Shown here: positions 1-10,000 of the stretch, piece after piece | How positions within the stretch are numbered: position 1 is the first letter of the stretch | How the letters are laid out: every line of letters begins with the position of its first letter | DNA from: Amycolatopsis sp. FBCC-B4732 | GTDB lineage: Bacteria; Actinomycetota; Actinomycetes; Mycobacteriales; Pseudonocardiaceae | DNA: 64,000 nucleotides | Reading direction: 5' to 3' | Assembly: GCF_023008405.1 (NCBI RefSeq) | Contig: NZ_CP095376.1 | Coordinates: 9,776,501-9,840,500, forward strand | Notes under the pieces: generated by a model | Told to the model about the DNA's origin: nothing | What the model saw: the letters and a program-made list of their open reading frames with translations, nothing else | Database searches by the model: none | Program-made: the position numbers and the translations under genes

Positions 1-161
1 CGCTGCTGGACCGGGGAAAGGCCGCCGGGGAGATCCGCGCCGGGGTCGACGCCGCCGACGTCATCCTGCTCCTCGGAGCTTTGTCACGGATCCCGGAAGC
101 CGAGTGGGACGAGCGGGCACCCCGGATCGTGGCGGTGATCGTCGACGGTCTCCGCGCCTAG
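1..161 (+). CDS. C-terminal end of a TetR-family regulator (5' truncated)
   Basis: The frame entering at base 3 reads 52 residues to a TAG at 159-161. It contains GKAAGEIRAGVDAADVILLL followed by LSRIP and a terminal amphipathic helix. This is the pattern of the ligand-binding C-terminal domain of SbtR-like TetR regulators, where 'ax aGeiRadvdaaDv' precedes the last two helices. The DNA-binding domain lies outside the window, so the target is unknown. The stop overlaps the stop of the convergent gene by 3 bases. Family assignment rests on a short fragment and is moderate. Confidence 0.6.
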   Translation, partial: LLDRGKAAGEIRAGVDAADVILLLGALSRIPEAEWDERAPRIVAVIVDGLRA

Positions 162-658
162 TCCGAGACCGCTTCCGAGATCCAGGGAGCCACCGGCAGG
201 TCGCGGTCCAGGCACTCGACCGACAGCCGGATCGTCCAGCGCAGCGCCTGCAGCACCAGGCTGTCGACCTCGTCCGGGGCCGCGTTGGCCAGTGCGATCT
301 CCACCTGTTCCTGCGCCGCTTCCGTGTTGCCGTGCACCTCCGCGAGCAGCGTCCGCACCGCGGTCCGCACCGGCGGGTCGGCCTGGTCGATCGAGACCTC
401 TTCACCGTCCTCGTCGAAGACCTGGACCTTGACCGGCGCGCTGCCGCCGTCGCCCAGGGTGGCGACCATCGCGCTGCACTCGCCGAACAGCAGCAGCATC
501 AACGCCTTGGTCTCGTCCGCGCGGGCCTGCGGTTCGACGGCCGTCGGCGCGACCTCGACGAGGGCTTCGGCGTCGTCTCCGAGGCTCAACGCCGTCAGCG
601 CGCGCTGAGCCTTCTCGACGAGCTCCTGCTCGTTCCAGTCCGCTTCCACGTGCCCCAT
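158..658 (-). CDS. Conserved hypothetical acidic protein, 166 aa
   Basis: I do not recognise a family. The product is acidic, mostly helical and soluble, with no signal peptide or membrane segment. The start at 658 (MGHVEADWNEQELVEKAQ) was preferred over an upstream one because the upstream extension is Arg/Trp/Cys-rich and looks non-coding. It lies 46 bases downstream of the tetR gene on the same strand, so the two may be co-transcribed. Nothing in the sequence gives a function. Confidence 0.6.
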   Translation of the reverse strand: MGHVEADWNEQELVEKAQRALTALSLGDDAEALVEVAPTAVEPQARADETKALMLLLFGECSAMVATLGDGGSAPVKVQVFDEDGEEVSIDQADPPVRTAVRTLLAEVHGNTEAAQEQVEIALANAAPDEVDSLVLQALRWTIRLSVECLDRDLPVAPWISEAVSD

Positions 659-704
659 CAAACACCAGCCGCGCCCCTTGTGGGGATACCTTGATCCGGG
701 ACGG

Positions 705-1295
705 TCATCCCACCGCGCGAAGGGCACCCAGCGCGAGCCGGGAGAGCAGCTCGGCGAGCTCGCCGTCACCGAGATGGCGGTTGTACGGGGTCGAGTTGAT
801 CAACCCGAACACGGCGTGTGCCGCCGACCGCGCCTGTCGTTCTCCCAGATCCGGCATCGCTTCGCGGATCGCGCCGACCCACACCTCGACGTACTGGCGC
901 TGCAGCGCGCGCACCTGCTTGCGGTCGGCGTCGGTGAGGTTCGCGAGGTTGCGCTCCTGGACGGTGATCAACGCCGGGTGGTTGAGCGCGAAGCCGACGT
1001 GGAACGCCACGAGGCCGGCCAGCGTGTCGTCCGGCGTGCCCGGCCGGGCGGCCCACTTCGTGCCGCCGTCGAGCAGGTAGCGGCTGATCGAGTTCAGCAT
1101 CTCGCCGAGGATCGCGTCCTTGCTGCGGAAGTGCCGGTAGAGCGCCGGGCCGGAGATGCCGACCGCGGCCCCGATGTCGTCGATGCCGACGCCGTGGAAG
1201 CCGTGGTGGGCGAACAGCTCGGCGGCCGCGGACATGATCTGTTCGCGTCTGTTCGCCTTCTCGCCGTTCACGAGCGGAGTGGGGTTCGCCGGCAT
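705..1295 (-). CDS. TetR-family repressor of the adjacent acyl-CoA carboxylase operon
   Basis: 196 aa. The N-terminal helix-turn-helix spans about residues 17-63 (REQIMSAAAELFAHHGF, then GIDDIGAAVGISGPALYRHF), followed by an all-helical ligand domain. It sits upstream of a carboxylase/acyl-CoA dehydrogenase operon, much like the mycobacterial TetR gene next to fadE19-accD1-accA1, so a branched-chain acyl-CoA ligand is plausible. A 16-base operator (1317-1332) lies 21 bases upstream of its start, and two related sites precede accD1. This supports autoregulation plus operon control. Family certain; target inferred from operator placement. Confidence 0.9.
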   Translation of the reverse strand: MPANPTPLVNGEKANRREQIMSAAAELFAHHGFHGVGIDDIGAAVGISGPALYRHFRSKDAILGEMLNSISRYLLDGGTKWAARPGTPDDTLAGLVAFHVGFALNHPALITVQERNLANLTDADRKQVRALQRQYVEVWVGAIREAMPDLGERQARSAAHAVFGLINSTPYNRHLGDGELAELLSRLALGALRAVG

Positions 1296-1316
1296 CCGGC
1301 CATATTAAGGCCCCAA

Positions 1317-1332
1317 GTTAGCGACCGCTAAC
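1317..1332. promoter_or_regulatory. TetR-type operator upstream of tetR
   Basis: GTTAGCGACCGCTAAC has perfect 7-base arms (GTTAGCG/CGCTAAC) around a 2-base centre. It lies between the tetR start and the divergent GDSL gene and matches the two operators at 2353 and 2381. On the minus strand it is followed by TTAATA, a possible -10. It would allow autoregulation. Confidence 0.7.
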
Positions 1333-1365
1333 ACCCGTTCCCTCCTTCCGGCGTGAGCCGAGTGG

Positions 1366-1381
1366 GTTACCTACGGGTAAC
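1366..1381. promoter_or_regulatory. Inverted repeat upstream of the GDSL hydrolase
   Basis: GTTACC-TACG-GGTAAC, 6-base arms with a 4-base centre, 70 bases before the hydrolase start. It differs from the GTTAGCG-type operator nearby, so it may be a separate regulator site. Its role is unproven. Confidence 0.35.
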
Positions 1382-1450
1382 TAGGGGTTCCTTGTGGGGC
1401 TTCCACCTGCTGTCCTATTCGGGCTGGCTCTGTCACAAAGGAGTGACCCC

Positions 1451-2263
1451 ATGGCTGTTCCCGCCCGCAAGTCACGTCGATTCTTCCTACGGTTGAGCAC
1501 GGCCCTGGGGGCCGTCGTCCTCGCTTCTCTCGGTGTGACGGGCCTCGCCCAGGCCGCCGGGACCGTTTACGCCGCGGTCGGCGACTCCTACTCCTCGGGG
1601 GTCGGAGCCGGCAGCTACGGCAGTTCCGGGAGCTGCTACCGCAGCTCGAAGGCGTACCCGCAGCTGTGGGCCAACGCCCACAGTGGCACCTCGTTCACCT
1701 TCCTGGCCTGCTCCGGCGCCCGCACGGGTGACGTGATCAACCAGGCGAACTCCATCCCGTCCAACGCGACCCTGGTCACCGTCACCGTGGGCGGCAACGA
1801 CGCCGGCTTCAGCGACGTGATCCAGACCTGCACCCTCGGCAGCGACTCGGACTGCACCAACCGGGTCAACACGGCGAAGACCTACGTCAACAACACGCTG
1901 CCGCCGCTGCTGACGAACACCTACAACGCGATCAAGGCCAAGGCGCCGGGCGCCAAGCTCGTCGTCCTGTCCTACCCGCGCTTCTACACCGTGCCCGGCT
2001 CCTGCTGGGTGGGGCTGAGCGACACCAAGCGCTCGGCGATCAACTCCGGCGCCGACACGCTGGCGTCGGTGATCCAGTCGCGCGCGGCTTCGGCGGGCGC
2101 GACCTTCGTCGACGTCCGCTCGTCGTTCGTCGGGCACAACATCTGCTCGTCGGCCGACGACTACCTGCACAGCCTGACCTGGCCGGTGATCGAGTCGTAC
2201 CACCCGACCGTGGCCGGGCAGTCCGGCGGCTACTACACGCCGCTGCGCGCCGCGATCGGCTGA
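1451..2263 (+). CDS. Secreted SGNH/GDSL-type esterase or lipase
   Basis: 270 aa. It starts at ATG 1451, preceded by AAAGGAGTGACC; an upstream GTG at 1394 lacks a good ribosome site and would bury the signal peptide. Residues 1-36 are a Sec signal (KSRR, then a hydrophobic stretch ending AQAA). The mature protein opens with the GDSL block AAVGDSYSSG, putting the nucleophile at Ser46. It also has the block III motif GGNDAG and a late SYHPTVAGQ block carrying the catalytic His. Six cysteines suggest three disulfides, as in Streptomyces extracellular GDSL lipases. Substrate is not predictable beyond acyl esters. A long hairpin terminates the gene. Confidence 0.93.
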   Translation: MAVPARKSRRFFLRLSTALGAVVLASLGVTGLAQAAGTVYAAVGDSYSSGVGAGSYGSSGSCYRSSKAYPQLWANAHSGTSFTFLACSGARTGDVINQANSIPSNATLVTVTVGGNDAGFSDVIQTCTLGSDSDCTNRVNTAKTYVNNTLPPLLTNTYNAIKAKAPGAKLVVLSYPRFYTVPGSCWVGLSDTKRSAINSGADTLASVIQSRAASAGATFVDVRSSFVGHNICSSADDYLHSLTWPVIESYHPTVAGQSGGYYTPLRAAIG

Positions 2264-2279
2264 TCTTTCCCGCGAGTTC

Positions 2280-2326
2280 GTGAAGGCCACCTCGAGGAAG
2301 CCCCACTTCCTCGAGGTGGCCTTCAC
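2280..2326. terminator. Long hairpin terminator after the GDSL gene
   Basis: A perfect 21-base stem (2280-2300 with 2306-2326) encloses a 5-base loop, CCCCA. The stem begins GTGAAGGCC. There is no U-tract, as is usual in high-GC actinomycetes. A hairpin with the same outer stem recurs at 44059-44103. Confidence 0.8.
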
Positions 2327-2352
2327 GGCATTCCGGCGACTGGACAACCCAC

Positions 2353-2368
2353 GTTAGCGGTCGCTAAC
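2353..2368. promoter_or_regulatory. TetR-type operator 1 upstream of accD1
   Basis: GTTAGCGGTCGCTAAC, perfect 7-base arms. It is 42 bases before the carboxylase start and 28 bases (start to start) from a second copy. The same motif precedes the tetR gene. Confidence 0.75.
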
Positions 2369-2380
2369 ATCGGAGCGGAG

Positions 2381-2396
2381 GTTAACGACCGCTAAC
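2381..2396. promoter_or_regulatory. TetR-type operator 2 upstream of accD1
   Basis: GTTAACGACCGCTAAC, one arm base different from operator 1. It ends 13 bases before the ATG, so a bound repressor would block transcription start or cover the ribosome-binding region. Confidence 0.7.
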
Positions 2397-2409
2397 TTCG
2401 AGGGAGCCC

Positions 2410-4023
<1,614 letters not shown>

Positions 4024-4025
4024 TC

Positions 4026-6011
4026 ATGTTCGACTCAGTACTGGTCGCGAACCGCGGCGAGATCGCCGTCCGGGTCATCCGCACGCTGCGGGCGCTCGGT
4101 ATCCGCGCGGTCGCGGTGTACAGCGACGCCGATGCCGAGGCCCGGCACGTCCGCGAGGCCCACACCGCCGTCCGCATCGGGCCGGCGGAAGCCGCGAAGA
4201 GCTATCTGTCCATCCCGGCCATCGTCGACGCCGCGGTGTCCTCGGGCGCGCAAGCCGTGCACCCCGGGTACGGCTTCCTCGCGGAGAACGCCGAGTTCGC
4301 GCGGGCCTGCGAGGCGGCCGGTCTCGTGTTCATCGGCCCGCCGGTCGCGGCGATCGACGCGATGGGCGACAAGATCCGCGCGAAGGCGACCGTGTCGAAG
4401 GCCGGCGTGCCGGTCGTGCCCGGCGCGTCCGACGTCGACATCCCGCCCGGCGGCTTCGCGGAAGCCGCGGCGGAGGTGGGCTACCCGCTGCTGCTCAAGC
4501 CGTCCGCGGGCGGTGGCGGCAAGGGCATGCGGCTGGTGCACGCCGCCGACGAGCTGGACGCGGCGATCGAGTCCGCGCGGCGCGAGGCCAAGGGTTCGTT
4601 CGGCGACGACACGCTGCTGATGGAGCGGTTCGTCACGACGCCGCGGCACATCGAGATCCAGGTGCTGGCCGACGAGCACGGCCACGTCATCCACCTCGGC
4701 GAGCGTGAGTGCAGCCTGCAGCGGCGGCACCAGAAGATCATCGAGGAAGCGCCCTCGGTGCTGCTGGATCCCGCGACCCGCGAAAAGATGGGCTCGGCGG
4801 CGGCCGAAGCCGCGCGCTCGGTCGGGTACGTCGGGGCCGGCACGGTCGAGTTCATCATGTCGGCGCACAACCCCGACGAGTTCTTCTTCATGGAGATGAA
4901 CACCCGGCTGCAGGTGGAGCACCCGGTCACCGAGCTGGTCACCGGCCTCGACCTGGTCGAGTGGCAGGTCCGGGTCGCGGCCGGGGAACACCTGACCGTG
5001 AAGCAGGAAGACGTCGTCCTCACCGGACACGCCGTCGAAGCGCGCGTGTACGCCGAAGACCCGGCACGCGGGTTCATCCCGACCGGCGGCACGGTGCTGG
5101 CGGTGCACGAGCCGGCCGGCGACGGCGTCCGCGTCGACTCGTGGATGACGTGCGGCGCGGTGATCGGCTCGAACTACGACCCGATGCTGGCCAAGGTCAT
5201 CGCGTGGGGCCCGGACCGCGCGGCGGCGCTGCACCGGCTCGACCTGGCGCTGGCGGACACGGCGCTGCTGGGCGTCGGCACGAACACGGCGTTCCTGCGC
5301 GGGCTGCTGGCCGACGCCGACGTCCGCGCGGGCAAGCTCGACACCGAGCTGGTCGACCGGCGGCTGTCCACTTTGGTCTCTTCCGACGTGCCGGCCGAGT
5401 TCTTCGTCGCGGCGGCGCTCGACCGGTTCCTGGAGCTGCAGCCGTCCGGATCCGTGGTGGACCCGTGGGACGTGCCGGACGGCTGGCGGATGGGCGGCTC
5501 CGGCGGGGTGACGTTCCGGCTGAAGTCCGGCGCCGCCCGCGCGGTGGTCCGGGTGCAGGGGACGCCGTCCGACGCGACCGTCGTCGTGGACGACACCGAC
5601 CCGGTGCGAGTCTCGGCCCGGCGCGACGGCGATGTCCTGGAGATCCGGCACGCCGGCGGGTTCCACCGCTACCGCCACGCCTGCGGCCCGGACCGGACGG
5701 TCTGGCTGGCCCGGGACGGCAGGAGTTTCCCCTTCGGGGAGCAGGAGTTCGTGCTGTCGTCGCGCGGCGAGGCCGCCGGGGCCGGGCCGGTCACCAGCCC
5801 GATGCCGGGCACCGTGCTCGTCGTGAAGGTGGCGGCGGGCGACGTCGTCAAGGCCGGGACGCCGTTGCTGGTGGTCGAGGCCATGAAGATGGAGCACACG
5901 GTCACCGCGCCGGTCGACGGCGTGGTCAGCGAACTCCCCGTCCGGGTGGGCCAACAGGTCGCGCTGGACGAAACCCTTGCCGTAGTCACGCCCCAAGAGG
6001 AGCAGCAGTGA
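4026..6011 (+). CDS. accA1: Acyl-CoA carboxylase alpha subunit (biotin carboxylase plus biotin carrier)
   Basis: 661 aa. It carboxylates its own biotin with ATP and bicarbonate and feeds the AccD1-like partner encoded just upstream. The biotin carboxylase domain begins at [18 protein letters not shown]. The ATP-grasp loop [13 protein letters not shown] is near residues 158-170, and [14 protein letters not shown] is the active-site segment. The C-terminal carrier domain carries EAMKMEH with the biotinylated Lys at 621. ATG 4026 follows the accD1 stop after 2 bases, so coupling is expected. Length and layout match AccA1/MCC-alpha. No missing catalytic element was seen. Confidence 0.94.
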   Translation: MFDSVLVANRGEIAVRVIRTLRALGIRAVAVYSDADAEARHVREAHTAVRIGPAEAAKSYLSIPAIVDAAVSSGAQAVHPGYGFLAENAEFARACEAAGLVFIGPPVAAIDAMGDKIRAKATVSKAGVPVVPGASDVDIPPGGFAEAAAEVGYPLLLKPSAGGGGKGMRLVHAADELDAAIESARREAKGSFGDDTLLMERFVTTPRHIEIQVLADEHGHVIHLGERECSLQRRHQKIIEEAPSVLLDPATREKMGSAAAEAARSVGYVGAGTVEFIMSAHNPDEFFFMEMNTRLQVEHPVTELVTGLDLVEWQVRVAAGEHLTVKQEDVVLTGHAVEARVYAEDPARGFIPTGGTVLAVHEPAGDGVRVDSWMTCGAVIGSNYDPMLAKVIAWGPDRAAALHRLDLALADTALLGVGTNTAFLRGLLADADVRAGKLDTELVDRRLSTLVSSDVPAEFFVAAALDRFLELQPSGSVVDPWDVPDGWRMGGSGGVTFRLKSGAARAVVRVQGTPSDATVVVDDTDPVRVSARRDGDVLEIRHAGGFHRYRHACGPDRTVWLARDGRSFPFGEQEFVLSSRGEAAGAGPVTSPMPGTVLVVKVAAGDVVKAGTPLLVVEAMKMEHTVTAPVDGVVSELPVRVGQQVALDETLAVVTPQEEQQ

Positions 6012-7162
6012 TCGACTTCCGCCTGGACGAGGAGTACGAGGCCCTCCGCAAGACCGTCGAGGACTTCGCGCACGCCGAGGTCGCGCCGGTCATCGGCGAG
6101 CTGTACGAGAAGGAAGAGTTCCCGTACGCGATCGTCGCGAAGATGGCCGAGATGGGCCTGTTCGGCCTGCCGTTCCCCGAGGAGTTCGGCGGGATGGGCG
6201 GCGACTACTTCGCGCTCTGCCTGGCTTTGGAGGAACTGGCCAGGGTCGATTCGTCGGTCGCGATCACGCTGGAGGCCGGGGTTTCCCTCGGCGCGATGCC
6301 GATCTTCCGGTTCGGGACGCAGGGGCAGAAGGAGAAGTGGCTCCCTTCGCTCTGTGAGGGCACCGCCCTGGGCGGCTTCGGCCTGACCGAGCCGGGCGGC
6401 GGTTCGGACGCGGGCGCCACCCGCACCCGCGCCACCATGGACGGCGACGAGTGGGTCATCAACGGCAGCAAGGCGTTCATCACGAACTCGGGCACGGACA
6501 TCACGCGCCTGGTCACCGTCACCGCGGTGACGGACGTGATGGAGAACGGCCGCAAGGAGATCTCGGCGATCATCGTCCCGTCGGGTACACCGGGCTTCGA
6601 GGTCGCGCCGAAGTACTCGAAGGTCGGCTGGAACTGCTCGGACACGCACGAGCTGTCCTTTTCGGACGTCCGCGTCCCGGTCGAGAACCTGGTCGGCACG
6701 CGGGGTCGCGGGTACGCGCAGTTCCTGTCCATTTTGGACGAGGGCCGGGTCGCGATCGCCGCGCTGTCGGTGGGTCTGGCGCAGGGTTGCGTGGACGAGA
6801 GCCTGAAGTACGTCAAGGACCGCGTGGCGTTCGGCCGGCGGATCGGGGAGTACCAGGCGATCCAGTTCAAGATCGCGGACATGGAGGTCCGCACGCACAC
6901 GGCCCGGCTGGCGTACTACCAGGCGGCGTCGAAGATGCTGCGCGGCGAGCCGTTCAAGAAGGAAGCCTCGATCGCGAAGCTGGTGGCGTCGAACGCGGCG
7001 ATGGACAACGCCCGCGACGCGACGCAGATCTTCGGCGGCTACGGCTTCATGAACGAGTTCCCGGTCAGCCGCTTCTACCGCGACGCGAAGATCCTGGAGA
7101 TCGGCGAGGGCACGAGCGAGGTCCAGAAGATGCTGATCTCGCGCCACCTCGGCGTCGCCTGA
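6008..7162 (+). CDS. Acyl-CoA dehydrogenase of the carboxylase operon (FadE19-like)
   Basis: 384 aa FAD flavoprotein. It starts at GTG 6008 within a GTGA overlap with the accA1 stop, so translation is coupled. Family signatures are [15 protein letters not shown] (flavin/substrate loop) and the catalytic base region [10 protein letters not shown] near residue 367. A Glu at this position is typical of short-chain and 2-methyl-branched acyl-CoA dehydrogenases. Isovaleryl-CoA dehydrogenase usually keeps its base elsewhere and reads GAGTSE here. The enzyme may therefore act on a branched short acyl-CoA rather than being a strict IVD. Mycobacteria carry a comparable fadE19-accD1-accA1 group. Confidence 0.92.
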   Translation: MIDFRLDEEYEALRKTVEDFAHAEVAPVIGELYEKEEFPYAIVAKMAEMGLFGLPFPEEFGGMGGDYFALCLALEELARVDSSVAITLEAGVSLGAMPIFRFGTQGQKEKWLPSLCEGTALGGFGLTEPGGGSDAGATRTRATMDGDEWVINGSKAFITNSGTDITRLVTVTAVTDVMENGRKEISAIIVPSGTPGFEVAPKYSKVGWNCSDTHELSFSDVRVPVENLVGTRGRGYAQFLSILDEGRVAIAALSVGLAQGCVDESLKYVKDRVAFGRRIGEYQAIQFKIADMEVRTHTARLAYYQAASKMLRGEPFKKEASIAKLVASNAAMDNARDATQIFGGYGFMNEFPVSRFYRDAKILEIGEGTSEVQKMLISRHLGVA

Positions 7163-7214
7163 CGTAACGCGCGAGCCGCCACCGGCGAAAGTCCCCGGGA
7201 ACGAGGGGGGCTCG

Positions 7215-7601
7215 ATGAAGCGGATCGCGGTCGTCGCGGCGGGGTTGTTCCTGGTGACGGCGTGCACGCCCGCGGCGCCGGTCGACGACGGCTCGGAGTT
7301 CGACGAGCCCTCGCCACCGGCCACGACGGTCACCTTGCCGACACCGAGCCCGACGCCGACGGCGTTCCCGGACGGCTTCCCGAAGGTCGTGCCCGTGCGG
7401 TCGCTCCCGGCTCGCTTGCGCGACCAGTACCGCGCCGGCGGCGCGACCGAAGCTCTCCAGGTCGCCCCCGGCGTCTGGTCACCGGTGCAGGGCGCAGCAG
7501 TCATCGTGAACCCTCGAGTTCTCGACGGCTACTGCGCCTCGGTCGAAGCGTTCGAGCGGCAGTACCGGGCGGGGGCGAAGTACCCCGGCACTTGCTGGTG
7601 A
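7215..7601 (+). CDS. Small lipoprotein with Pro/Thr-rich linker
   Basis: 128 aa. A lipoprotein signal with lipobox LVTAC gives lipidated Cys17. A Pro/Thr/Ser-rich tether (about residues 20-48) follows, then a compact domain with two Cys (CASVEAFERQY...GTCW) that could form a disulfide. The start is preceded by GAGGGGGGCTCG. No family was recognised. It converges on the ESX-type gene, with 9 bases between stops. Confidence 0.75.
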   Translation: MKRIAVVAAGLFLVTACTPAAPVDDGSEFDEPSPPATTVTLPTPSPTPTAFPDGFPKVVPVRSLPARLRDQYRAGGATEALQVAPGVWSPVQGAAVIVNPRVLDGYCASVEAFERQYRAGAKYPGTCW

Positions 7602-7610
7602 AGCCCGGCG

Positions 7611-8963
7611 CTACTTCGGCTGTTGCTGCTGTTCCTTCTTGTCTTCCTCGGCCCAGGCGGCTTCCGCCTGCATCTGGATGTCGGTGAGGCCGCGGTCGAC
7701 CTGCACGATGTCCTTGCCTGCCCAGCCCACGAAGTTCTTCGAGCTCTTCGCGTCGGAGAGGGCTTTCAGCATCGGGTAGTAGTCCGGTGCCTTGGCCTTG
7801 AGCCAGTCGTCGACGAACTTCATCTTCTTGTAGCTGTCGCCGAACTTGGTCTTGAGCCAGTCCTCGTGCTTCTTGATGGTCGAGATGTCGTGGTCGCTCA
7901 GGTGCGACTTCGGCGGCGGCGGCTTCGGCGCGGGAGCCGGCTCCGGCGGCTTCGGCAGCGGCCGCGAGAAGTTCGGCGTGGTGCCGTCGCCCGGGGGCCG
8001 CGTGCTCGGCGTCGCGCCGCCTCCGGGCGGGCCGTCGTGCGTGACCGCGGTGCCCGGCGGGGGCAGCGGCCGCGAGAAGTTCGGGGTCGTGCCGTCGCCC
8101 GGCGGCCGGGTGGTGGGCGCGGCGCCGCCACCAGGGCGGTCGTGGGTGATCGCGGTGCCCGGCGGCGGCATCGGCGTCATCTCGTGGCCCGCGCTCGACG
8201 ACGAGCCCGGCTTCCCCTTGACCAGCTTCGACAGCCCGGTGAGCCGCGCTAGCGTGCGGCCGGCGTAGGCGACGACCTTGGCGAGCTTCGCCATCATCGC
8301 CGCGACCTGCACCGAGACCGTCGCGACGCACTTGGTCACCCCGACGGCGATCGACGCGCCGAACGTCGGGATGGCGAGCGCGAGGGCGATCAGCATCGTG
8401 GAGATGATGTCGCCGAGGATCGTCGTGATGATGTCGCGCAGCAGCGAGCGGACCGCGCCGATCAGCGCCCCGGTGGTCTCGACCATGTAGCCGGCGACGT
8501 CGGCCGCCTTGGCGTTGGCGTCGATCCAGCCCTTCCGGTCGTTGATCGACTTGAGGAAGCTGTCGTAGCCCTTGCCCTGCCACTGGGTGATCGTCGACTT
8601 GAGGGTCTCGTCCAGCTCGGTGCCGGTGTTGCGCAGCGACTCGCCGATCTTGTGCAGCTCGTTGGCGACCTTCGTGACCTCCGAAGGGTTGCCCGCGACC
8701 TGATCGAGCGGCCACTTCAGGAACGAGACGTGCTCGATCAGCCAGCCGAGCCCCGCCGCGATCAGCTTCGCCAGCGGGTCCATCGCGAACGCGACGGTGT
8801 CGAGCACGGCGCTGATGACGTTGATGCCCAGCTCCACGCTGACGGCCGCGAGGTCGCCGCCGTGCTCGGTCTGGACCTTGCCGATCGAGTCGCCGACCTG
8901 CTTCCAGCTGTCGAAGACGCCGGCGCCCGTGGTGGAGTTCGCGGACGTGATGGGGACGGTCAC
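7611..8963 (-). CDS. ESX (type VII secretion)-associated protein with proline-rich repeats
   Basis: 450 aa. Residues 1-190 are a helical WXG100-like region (WKQVGDSIGKVQTEHGGDLAA..., WQGKGYDSFLKSINDRKGW) of the kind in large ESX substrates. A hydrophobic stretch follows at about 170-230 (IITTILGDIISTMLIALALA, then GASIAVGV). Next comes a flexible proline-rich segment with two 36-residue tandem repeats, and then a charged C-terminal domain (about 350-450) I do not recognise. The ATGA overlap with the upstream EspC-like gene indicates translational coupling. The architecture suggests a secreted or surface polymorphic-toxin-like protein, but no catalytic motif is visible in the C-terminus. Function unproven. 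Confidence 0.75.
   Translation of the reverse strand: MTVPITSANSTTGAGVFDSWKQVGDSIGKVQTEHGGDLAAVSVELGINVISAVLDTVAFAMDPLAKLIAAGLGWLIEHVSFLKWPLDQVAGNPSEVTKVANELHKIGESLRNTGTELDETLKSTITQWQGKGYDSFLKSINDRKGWIDANAKAADVAGYMVETTGALIGAVRSLLRDIITTILGDIISTMLIALALAIPTFGASIAVGVTKCVATVSVQVAAMMAKLAKVVAYAGRTLARLTGLSKLVKGKPGSSSSAGHEMTPMPPPGTAITHDRPGGGAAPTTRPPGDGTTPNFSRPLPPPGTAVTHDGPPGGGATPSTRPPGDGTTPNFSRPLPKPPEPAPAPKPPPPKSHLSDHDISTIKKHEDWLKTKFGDSYKKMKFVDDWLKAKAPDYYPMLKALSDAKSSKNFVGWAGKDIVQVDRGLTDIQMQAEAAWAEEDKKEQQQQPK
7954..8169 (-). repeat. Two tandem 108-bp repeats encoding a proline-rich linker
   Basis: Two adjacent copies with a 108-base period (36 codons) encode PPGTAxTHDxP...TRPPGDGTTPNFSRPLP. The copies differ at a few codons. 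This in-frame tandem duplication lengthens the flexible linker of the ESX-associated protein and could vary in copy number between strains. Confidence 0.85.
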
Positions 8964-9295
8964 TTGCCCAGCTCCGTTTCGAAGGTGCTCAAACCCTGCG
9001 CCGTGTTCGAGTCGTGGGTCGCGTAGGTCTCGCCGGCCTTCTTCACGTCCTCGGCGGACTTGCCGATGTCGCCCACCAGTTTGGTGATCTCACCCGTGAT
9101 CACGGCCATCGTGACCCGCGACGGCGCGGCGAGCACCTGCGCGAGCAGGATGCCGAACGCGGTGTTGTCGAAGCCGTTGGCGGCCTGCATCCGGTTCGCG
9201 GCGTCCTGCACCGCCGGCTGCGTGGTGCCCGACAGGAACTGGCTGAACTTCTGCAGCTCGGCCGGGTCGACCGAGAAACCTTCTCCGGAAACCAC
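8960..9295 (-). CDS. EspC-like ESX secretion-associated protein
   Basis: 111 aa, helical. MVSGEGFSVDPAELQKFSQFL is typical of the ESX 'excreted virulence factor EspC-like' family, with a second helix pair (TMAVITGEITKLVGDIGKSA) and a YATHDSNTA hinge. Such proteins usually pair with a larger partner for export by a type VII system. Here the downstream WXG100-like protein overlaps by 4 bases (8960-8963). No ESX core ATPase or membrane gene lies in the window, so this is a satellite substrate pair. Confidence 0.8.
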   Translation of the reverse strand: MVSGEGFSVDPAELQKFSQFLSGTTQPAVQDAANRMQAANGFDNTAFGILLAQVLAAPSRVTMAVITGEITKLVGDIGKSAEDVKKAGETYATHDSNTAQGLSTFETELGK

Positions 9296-9310
9296 CGGTT
9301 CTCCTCCGTA

Positions 9311-9853
9311 CTACCAGGGGTTGCTTTCGCCGTCGTCCTCGTCCGGCGCGGGCCGCGGGCGACGGCGCGGCGGAGCTTGCGGCGGGGGCGGCGGCGTGCG
9401 GTGCGGCGGGGCGGGTGGGCGCGGCGTGCGGTCCTCCGCCTCCTGCTCCGGCATGAACACGTCGCTCTTGTCCGGCGGCGGCGTGCTCTCGTCCGGGTCG
9501 GGCGGGGGCAGGAACTCGTCGAGCAGTTCGCGGGCGGCCGAGCTCTCGCCGACCATGCCGCTGAACGCTTCGGCGACTTCCGCCGAGACCTTCTGCTGCG
9601 CCTTGCCGACCAGCTGCAGCACCAGACCGGCCAGCGCCTGCGGCGGACGCTCGTACGCACGCGGGCCGAACCGGAGGTCCTGCAGGACCCCGCTCGGGCC
9701 GAGCGTCACCGACACCGAGCCGTCCGGCGACTGCACGCTGGCGGTGGCGGACCGCAGCTTTTCCTGCGCCGCCGCGGCTTTTGCCTGGATTTCCTCGAGT
9801 TCGACCGTGAACGCGGCCAGCGGATCGCCGCCGCCGGGCACTGACTGTGTCAA
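9311..9853 (-). CDS. YbaB/EbfC-like protein with proline-rich tail
   Basis: About 180 aa. The N-terminal half is a YbaB/EbfC-type fold: a coiled coil (ELEEIQAKAAAAQEKLRSATASVQ), then a beta segment (GSVSVTLGPSGVLQDLRFG). This family commonly accompanies ESX substrate pairs in actinomycetes. The C-terminal third is Pro/Asp/Arg-rich and disordered. I chose TTG at 9853 because GAGGACAAA precedes it. TTG at 9895 or GTG at 9841 are alternatives, so the exact start is uncertain. It is 15 bases upstream of the EspC-like gene and likely heads the ESX operon. Confidence 0.7.
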   Translation of the reverse strand: MTQSVPGGGDPLAAFTVELEEIQAKAAAAQEKLRSATASVQSPDGSVSVTLGPSGVLQDLRFGPRAYERPPQALAGLVLQLVGKAQQKVSAEVAEAFSGMVGESSAARELLDEFLPPPDPDESTPPPDKSDVFMPEQEAEDRTPRPPAPPHRTPPPPPQAPPRRRPRPAPDEDDGESNPW

Positions 9854-10000
9854 TTTGTCCTCGTCGCGAGAGAGGTCGTGAACGGAGGAAGTCAATCAGC
9901 GCTCGTTGAAGCTCGGATGACACGAAGCGAACCGCCGGTTGAACGCGGTGTGGATCGCCGAAGTCGGCCCGCGCGTACGCCCGGTGCGGTAAACAAGGGC

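Noticed and set aside
4035..5996. 650-codon minus-strand frame opposite accA1
   Set aside because: Antisense shadow of a gene with complete biotin carboxylase and biotin carrier motifs.
7954..8169. Tandem repeats considered as a CRISPR-like or minisatellite array
   Set aside because: Only two copies with no unique spacers, in frame with the protein and encoding a proline-rich linker.
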